17,612 bases of DNA, taken from contig JBJXFQ010000023.1 of NCBI GenBank assembly GCA_046155605.1, forward strand, positions 1 to 17,612. Reading direction: 5' to 3'. Source of the DNA: JAEUIZ01 sp046155605 (GTDB lineage: Bacteria > Planctomycetota > Phycisphaerae > Phycisphaerales > UBA1924). The position numbers and the translations under genes are program-made. The notes beneath the pieces are model-generated. The model was not told the origin of the DNA and ran no database searches. It saw only the letters and a list, made by a program, of their open reading frames with translations. The number at the start of each line of letters is the position of its first letter. Position 1 is the first letter of the stretch. Of the stretch, positions 14,239 through 17,612 are shown piece after piece.

Positions 14239-15624
14239 TTACGAGCATCCTGCCGCGAAGGCGTTGATGTAGCAGATGAAGTCGTTGACGTTGAGCGTCG
14301 GTGGCGTGCCGCCACCATCACAGTTGGCGCGGGCGTCGCCGACGGCGAAGAGATTGAGGAAGCAAAAGAAGTCGTTGACGTTCAATGTCGCGCAGCCGGT
14401 AGGGCCGAGCGAGCCATCGCAGTTGGCCCGGCACGGCGGGCGGCCCCAGCGGGCGACGCTTAGCGCGGAAATGCCGCCGATGGTCGAGAATGTGCCGCCG
14501 ACGAAGAGCGCCGGGCCGCGGCCGTCGTCGTACGGCAACATCGTGTAGACCTGCCCAGTGGCGGATGCGGGCGGGCCTAGGCCGGTGACGGTCGTGCCGT
14601 CCCACTTGAGCACGTTTACAGGGCCGTGCTGGGAGAAGACGCCGCCGATGTAGAGGGCAGGGCCGGCGCCGTCGTCGAACTGCGCGAACGAGGCGACGAA
14701 CTCGCTGGGGCCGATGGCGGGGACGGGTTGCAGATAGTTGATGCCGTTCCATCGCGCGACGTTGATCGATGGGACGGCCGGCGCCCCGCCCGTCTCGAAG
14801 AGGCCACCGATGTAGAGCACCGGGCCGGAGGGCTCATTCGCCGAGAAGAGCGCCCGCACCTCCATGCCGATGGGGCTGGGGCGTGTGACGCCGCCGCCGA
14901 CGTTGGACCACGCGGCGCCATCCCAGCGGGCGATATTGTTGACGGGGAGGATGCCGGCGCGGAGGAAGCTGCCGCCGACGTAGAGCGCGGGGCGCACCGG
15001 CCCCGGGCCGTCGTCGTCATGCAGGGCGAGCGCGATCACCCGCGGCTGCGAGAGCTGCGGCGTGGGCGACATCGAGATGCCGCTGCCGACCACGAGCCAC
15101 GTCGCGCCGTCCCAGCGGAAGATGTTCCCCGGCCCCGCGCCGATCGCCTGCGAGCCCGTGCCCGCGTACAGCGACGGGCCCGTGCCGTCGTCGAAGACGG
15201 TGAGGCAGACAACGCCGATGGGGTTGCTCTGAAGCGGCACCCAGGTGCTGCCGGTCCAGCGGTAGACGCCGCCACCTGCGGCGATGAATAAAGTTGACGT
15301 AGAACCGTTATCAAGCACGGCCAGTGCGTAGCTTTTAACACCAAAGCCGAGTCCGGCTGCTGCCCATGAGGTACCGCGCCACCGCGCTACGTTGCCGACG
15401 CTGATCTCTCCTGCGCGTAAAAACCTGCCTGCCGCAAACAGCGCGGTTCCCGAACCGTCATCGAATGGCAAGAGCCCGAACGCCCCGACTTCACCTGACG
15501 ATGCCGATAAGCCGGTGCCTAGCGAAGTCCATGAGAGCGAGCAGGGCTGAGCTTGAACACTCACACCCGACAACGCAATGACCAGCAGGGCACTGGTCGC
15601 TAATACATGACGGACAACAGCCAT
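14239..15624 (-). CDS. Secreted repeat protein (propeller-like) with double dockerin-like tail
   Basis: This 461-residue protein has a signal peptide (ALLVIALSGVSVQAQ, cleavage expected after the AQA near residue 26). Its body is 6-7 repeats of 45-65 residues. Each has an F/L-D-D-G-x-G-P-x-L-Y/F-x-G-G-x-F strand pair and an N-V/I-A-R-W-D/N-G-x-x-W turn, as in beta-propeller-like secreted proteins that also occur in planctomycetes. The tail has two tandem dockerin-like modules (ANCDG, then LNVNDFFCFLNLFAVG; ANCDG, then LNVNDFICYINAFAAG). They may anchor or sort the protein outside the cytoplasmic membrane (inference). Binding partner and function are unknown. The ATG at 15624 is chosen over 15633 because TAGAAT, an almost perfect -10 box, overlaps the upper ATG and lies 7 nt before the lower one. 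Confidence 0.82.
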   Translation of the reverse strand: MAVVRHVLATSALLVIALSGVSVQAQPCSLSWTSLGTGLSASSGEVGAFGLLPFDDGSGTALFAAGRFLRAGEISVGNVARWRGTSWAAAGLGFGVKSYALAVLDNGSTSTLFIAAGGGVYRWTGSTWVPLQSNPIGVVCLTVFDDGTGPSLYAGTGSQAIGAGPGNIFRWDGATWLVVGSGISMSPTPQLSQPRVIALALHDDDGPGPVRPALYVGGSFLRAGILPVNNIARWDGAAWSNVGGGVTRPSPIGMEVRALFSANEPSGPVLYIGGLFETGGAPAVPSINVARWNGINYLQPVPAIGPSEFVASFAQFDDGAGPALYIGGVFSQHGPVNVLKWDGTTVTGLGPPASATGQVYTMLPYDDGRGPALFVGGTFSTIGGISALSVARWGRPPCRANCDGSLGPTGCATLNVNDFFCFLNLFAVGDARANCDGGGTPPTLNVNDFICYINAFAAGCS

Positions 15625-15631
15625 GCGACCC

Positions 15632-15637
15632 ATTCTA
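15632..15637 (-). promoter_or_regulatory. -10 box for leaderless start of the repeat-protein gene
   Basis: TAGAAT on the minus strand differs from TATAAT at one position and ends 7 nt before the ATG at 15624. There is no Shine-Dalgarno. It decides the start, because the in-frame ATG at 15633 lies inside the box. Confidence 0.5.
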
Positions 15638-15898
15638 CCGCGTGGCGGGCCGTGCTCGGCGAGAGTCCCCCGCGCTCACGCTGCGGTCCGACGCTGCCGG
15701 CATCCCGATTCGCGCACGTTATCGCTCCTCGCGGTTCGCGGCCCGCACGATCATGATCGATAGCCCGCGCGTCCGCGACAACTCGCGCAGCCGCGCCACC
15801 CGTCACGTGCCGCGGCCTCATCGCGGGCGCGCGGGTGGCAATGCGGGGCCGGGTATGGCATGTTGCTCGTGGAGGATTCGCCAGGGGAAAGGGGAGGG
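15638..15898. other. Intergenic region between divergent genes, no gene recognised
   Basis: This GC-rich gap between the repeat-protein gene and the STAS gene has open frames on the plus strand but no convincing protein. It holds a 10-bp palindrome, GATCATGATC (about 15749-15758), and purine-rich sequence AGGGGAAAGGGGAGGG just before the STAS start that serves as a ribosome binding site. No terminator, RNA gene or repeat family member was found. Confidence 0.5.
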
Positions 15899-16336
15899 AT
15901 GCGACACGAGGTCACCGACGCCGCGAGCCATGACGGCATCATCACCGTCCAGGGGATGGATCAGGTCGCGCTGATCTTTCTCAACATCCCCGCGATCCGC
16001 GAGGGCCAGGCCGCCGAGGTCCGCCAGCGGATCGAGCGGGTCGCCGACGTGGCCAAGGGGCGCGTCGCCGTCTCCATGGCCGACGTGCAGGAGATGACCT
16101 CCGCCGGGATCAACGCGCTGGTCGCGGCCCATCAGCGCTGCGTCACCCTCGGCGCCCACCTCGCGCTCTTCGCCCTCTCGAAGGAACTGGCGCGGCTCAT
16201 CCGCATCACCAAGCTCGACCGCAGCATCGTCGTCGCCGCCGACGTCCGCGAGGCCGTCCGGTCGTTCGAATCGCGCTCCCGCACGCTCTTCGGCATCCCG
16301 CTGGGGCGCGCCAGACCACGCAGCGATGCGGCGTAG
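15899..16336 (+). CDS. STAS-domain protein (anti-sigma-factor antagonist type)
   Basis: This 145-residue protein is a single STAS domain. Features are the first strand IITVQGMDQVALIFL, the RQRIERVAD helix, the central strand RVAVSMADVQ, and MTSAGINALVAAHQRC, where Ser68 in T-S-A-G is the position phosphorylated in SpoIIAA/RsbV. These are followed by HLALFALS, the ELARLIRITKLDR helix and a final helix EAVRSFE. SpoIIAA-like proteins release a sigma factor or other target by binding an anti-sigma kinase. No kinase is adjacent; the only GHKL protein in the window is 4 kb upstream and has its own DUF4325 partner. The ATG at 15899 is chosen because homology starts soon after it and purine-rich sequence precedes it; an in-frame ATG at 15860 adds 13 residues without a good site. 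The C-terminus is Arg-rich. Confidence 0.8.
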   Translation: MRHEVTDAASHDGIITVQGMDQVALIFLNIPAIREGQAAEVRQRIERVADVAKGRVAVSMADVQEMTSAGINALVAAHQRCVTLGAHLALFALSKELARLIRITKLDRSIVVAADVREAVRSFESRSRTLFGIPLGRARPRSDAA

Positions 16337-16357
16337 GCCGACTTCTTGCCTGCCGAG

Positions 16358-16386
16358 TGGTCAATACGCCAATCCTGTGGCATAGT
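16358..16386 (+). promoter_or_regulatory. Candidate promoter of the secreted protein at 16393
   Basis: TGGTCA (16358-16363) and CATAGT (16381-16386) are separated by 17 nt and match the -35 and -10 consensus at four of six positions each. The -10 box ends 6 nt before the ATG, so the message would be leaderless; the GGAG at 16388-16391 is too close to the ATG for normal use. Confidence 0.4.
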
Positions 16387-16392
16387 TGGAGT

Positions 16393-17463
16393 ATGCGGAC
16401 TTCACGCATGTCTTGGGCCGTGGCAGCATTCGCAACGGCGGGTGCTTGGGCCCAGCCCCAGTGGACACCCATCCTGTTGCATCCGCAAGGGGCCTTTTCT
16501 TCCGAGGTCCATGCCCTCGCGCCCGGCTTCGCGGGTGGCCAGGTACGTCTCGCCCAATCCGAGACTCGGCAACCCTCGCTCTGGACGCTCGGCTCGCCCG
16601 GATGGACCAGCTTCGGCTCTTTTGGCACTATCTACGACATGAACGCGACCCAGCAGGTCGGCCTCTTTCAAGGGGCCATGCTTTGGTCGGGGACGGCACA
16701 AAGCGGCGTTTTACTGGGCCCGTTCGGCGTGCCGGGCGTGACCGCCTCCGAGGCTTATGCCATCGCCGGCGACCAACAGGTCGGCCGAGCCTACATCAAC
16801 CAAGAGGATCACGCCGCGCTCTGGCGCGGCAGCTCATCCTCTTTTGTCGATCTCACGCCCGCAGGCGCCCAGAGCGCTATCGCCTATGCCACCGACGGCA
16901 CCTATCAATGGGGTGGCGCGGGCTACCTCGGCCCGCAGGGGCTTTATGGCCGTGCGCTCCGTTGGAAGGGCGCGGCCAACGACACGCTTGACTTCACGCC
17001 GCCCAACGCGCTCTACTGTGGCGTCCTCGGCGTCGGCGGGGGGCAGCAGGTCGGCTCCGTCACGTTTCCCGGCACGCCCGGCCACGCCGTCTTGTGGAAC
17101 AACACGCCCGAGAGCTGGCGAGACATGCATCCGTTCACGATCGGAACTTCCATCCTTCATGCCACCACCGGCACCGCGCAAGTCGGATGGTCGAACGTGC
17201 CCGGCTTCTCGTCCCCCCAGGCCGGCGTCTGGTTCGGCACGCCGGAATCGTTCATAAGATTGTCCGCGTTCCTCCCGCCCGGTTTCGGCGGCGAGTCCAT
17301 CGCCACCTCCATCATCGAGGACGGCGGCCGCTATATCGTCGGGGGCTTCGCCGACGGGCCCAACGGCCAGCACCACGCCTTCCTCTGGACCCGTGACATC
17401 CCCGCGCCCGGCGCGATCGCGCTCCTCGTCCCGCTTGCCTTCGCCTCACGCCGCAGACGGTGA
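16393..17463 (+). CDS. Secreted repeat protein with PEP-CTERM-like sorting tail
   Basis: This 356-residue protein has a signal peptide (about 6-20, MSWAVAAFATAGAWA, cleavage before QPQW). The body contains about five imperfect repeats. Each pairs a Q-Q-V-G element (NATQQVGLF, GDQQVGRAY, GGGQQVGSV, GTAQVGWS) with an A-x-L-W tryptophan turn (HAALW, RALRW, HAVLW, AFLW). This is the spacing of HAF-repeat or propeller-like extracellular proteins. The C-terminus is IPAPGAIALLVPLAFASRRRR (Pro-Ala-Pro, helix, four Arg; the run is given in pieces in the adjoining finding), a PEP-CTERM-like sorting signal. The protein is thus likely exported and processed by an exosortase-type enzyme (inference). Function is unknown. 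The ATG at 16393 follows a -10-like box at 6 nt; a GTG at 16357 adds 12 residues without support. Confidence 0.75.
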   Translation: MRTSRMSWAVAAFATAGAWAQPQWTPILLHPQGAFSSEVHALAPGFAGGQVRLAQSETRQPSLWTLGSPGWTSFGSFGTIYDMNATQQVGLFQGAMLWSGTAQSGVLLGPFGVPGVTASEAYAIAGDQQVGRAYINQEDHAALWRGSSSSFVDLTPAGAQSAIAYATDGTYQWGGAGYLGPQGLYGRALRWKGAANDTLDFTPPNALYCGVLGVGGGQQVGSVTFPGTPGHAVLWNNTPESWRDMHPFTIGTSILHATTGTAQVGWSNVPGFSSPQAGVWFGTPESFIRLSAFLPPGFGGESIATSIIEDGGRYIVGGFADGPNGQHHAFLWTRDIPAPGAIALLVPLAFASRRRR

Positions 17464-17493
17464 GTCTTTCCGCGCACATAACATAAGCATCGA

Positions 17494-17612
17494 TCACGGC
17501 CTCATCGTCACGCGCACGAATCCCTCGATCTTTCCGTCGTCGCGCACCCACGCGTCCCAGCGGAGCGTCCGCACGTGCCTGGCCGCCCCCTCGCGCCCCA
17601 GCGCCGCCCAGA
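17494..17612 (-). CDS. C-terminal end of an unidentified protein (partial)
   Basis: A minus-strand frame enters from the window edge and runs to a TGA at 17496-17494. It ends WDAWVRDDGKIEGFVRVTMRP, of which TLRWDAW and GKIEGFVRVTMRP look like alternating beta strands. The GC-rich third positions and the absence of stops in 39 codons fit a coding end. The family cannot be assigned from this piece. It is convergent with the gene ending at 17463, with a 30-nt gap that holds no clear terminator. Confidence 0.5.
   Translation of the reverse strand, partial: WAALGREGAARHVRTLRWDAWVRDDGKIEGFVRVTMRP

Noticed and set aside
14626..15291. A plus-strand frame opposite the secreted repeat protein
   Set aside because: Its apparent periodicity simply mirrors the repeats of the minus-strand gene.
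15749..15758. 10-bp palindrome GATCATGATC as an operator
   Set aside because: A single short palindrome with no second copy or promoter nearby; could be chance.

Overview
The window is GC-rich DNA, probably from a planctomycete of the Phycisphaerae/Phycisphaerales. This rests on three things: two secreted proteins ending in a short hydrophobic helix plus an Arg cluster (PEP-CTERM-like), two dockerin-like tails with the LNVNDF signature common in secreted proteins of that class, and overall base composition. It is an inference; no rRNA or other phylogenetic marker except a bS18 gene is present.

Layout. 1-90: end of a secreted protein with a sorting tail. 57-3272 (minus): two paralogous class I methyltransferases (Methyltransf_24/TylF type) separated by a lower-GC gene with a probable C-terminal SUKH (SMI1/KNR4) domain. 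3377-5328 (minus): cdaA-cdaR, the membrane diadenylate cyclase and its YbbR-type partner, with ATGA overlap; the cyclase has DLA where DGA is expected. 5371-7000 (plus): a tightly overlapping nfu_N-mutY-rpsR operon. 7166-7666: a GAF-type free methionine-(R)-sulfoxide reductase. 7873-8853: a secreted S1/P1 nuclease with an added Cys-rich tail. 8904-11178: a TPP riboswitch controlling thiC.

11228-12399: a two-gene, lower-GC module with a GHKL ATPase and a DUF4325 STAS-like protein, which looks like a partner-switching pair and is the best candidate for a little-described system. 12436-13368: a UbiE-like methyltransferase. 13413-14133: a scar made of a 3'-truncated gene, the end of an insertion sequence (terminal repeat plus last ~37 codons of a DDE transposase), and an orphan dockerin-like fragment. 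14239-15624 (minus): secreted repeat protein with a double dockerin-like tail. 15899-16336: STAS-domain protein. 16393-17463: secreted protein with a sorting tail. 17494-17612 (minus): end of an unidentified gene.

Two non-coding patterns run across the window. First, a 36-bp hairpin-forming repeat occurs three times, each time just past the 3' end of a gene or operon. Second, several genes lack a Shine-Dalgarno sequence and instead have a -10-like TANNNT box 5-9 nt before the start codon, as expected for leaderless mRNAs. No intergenic stretch exceeds 300 bases.
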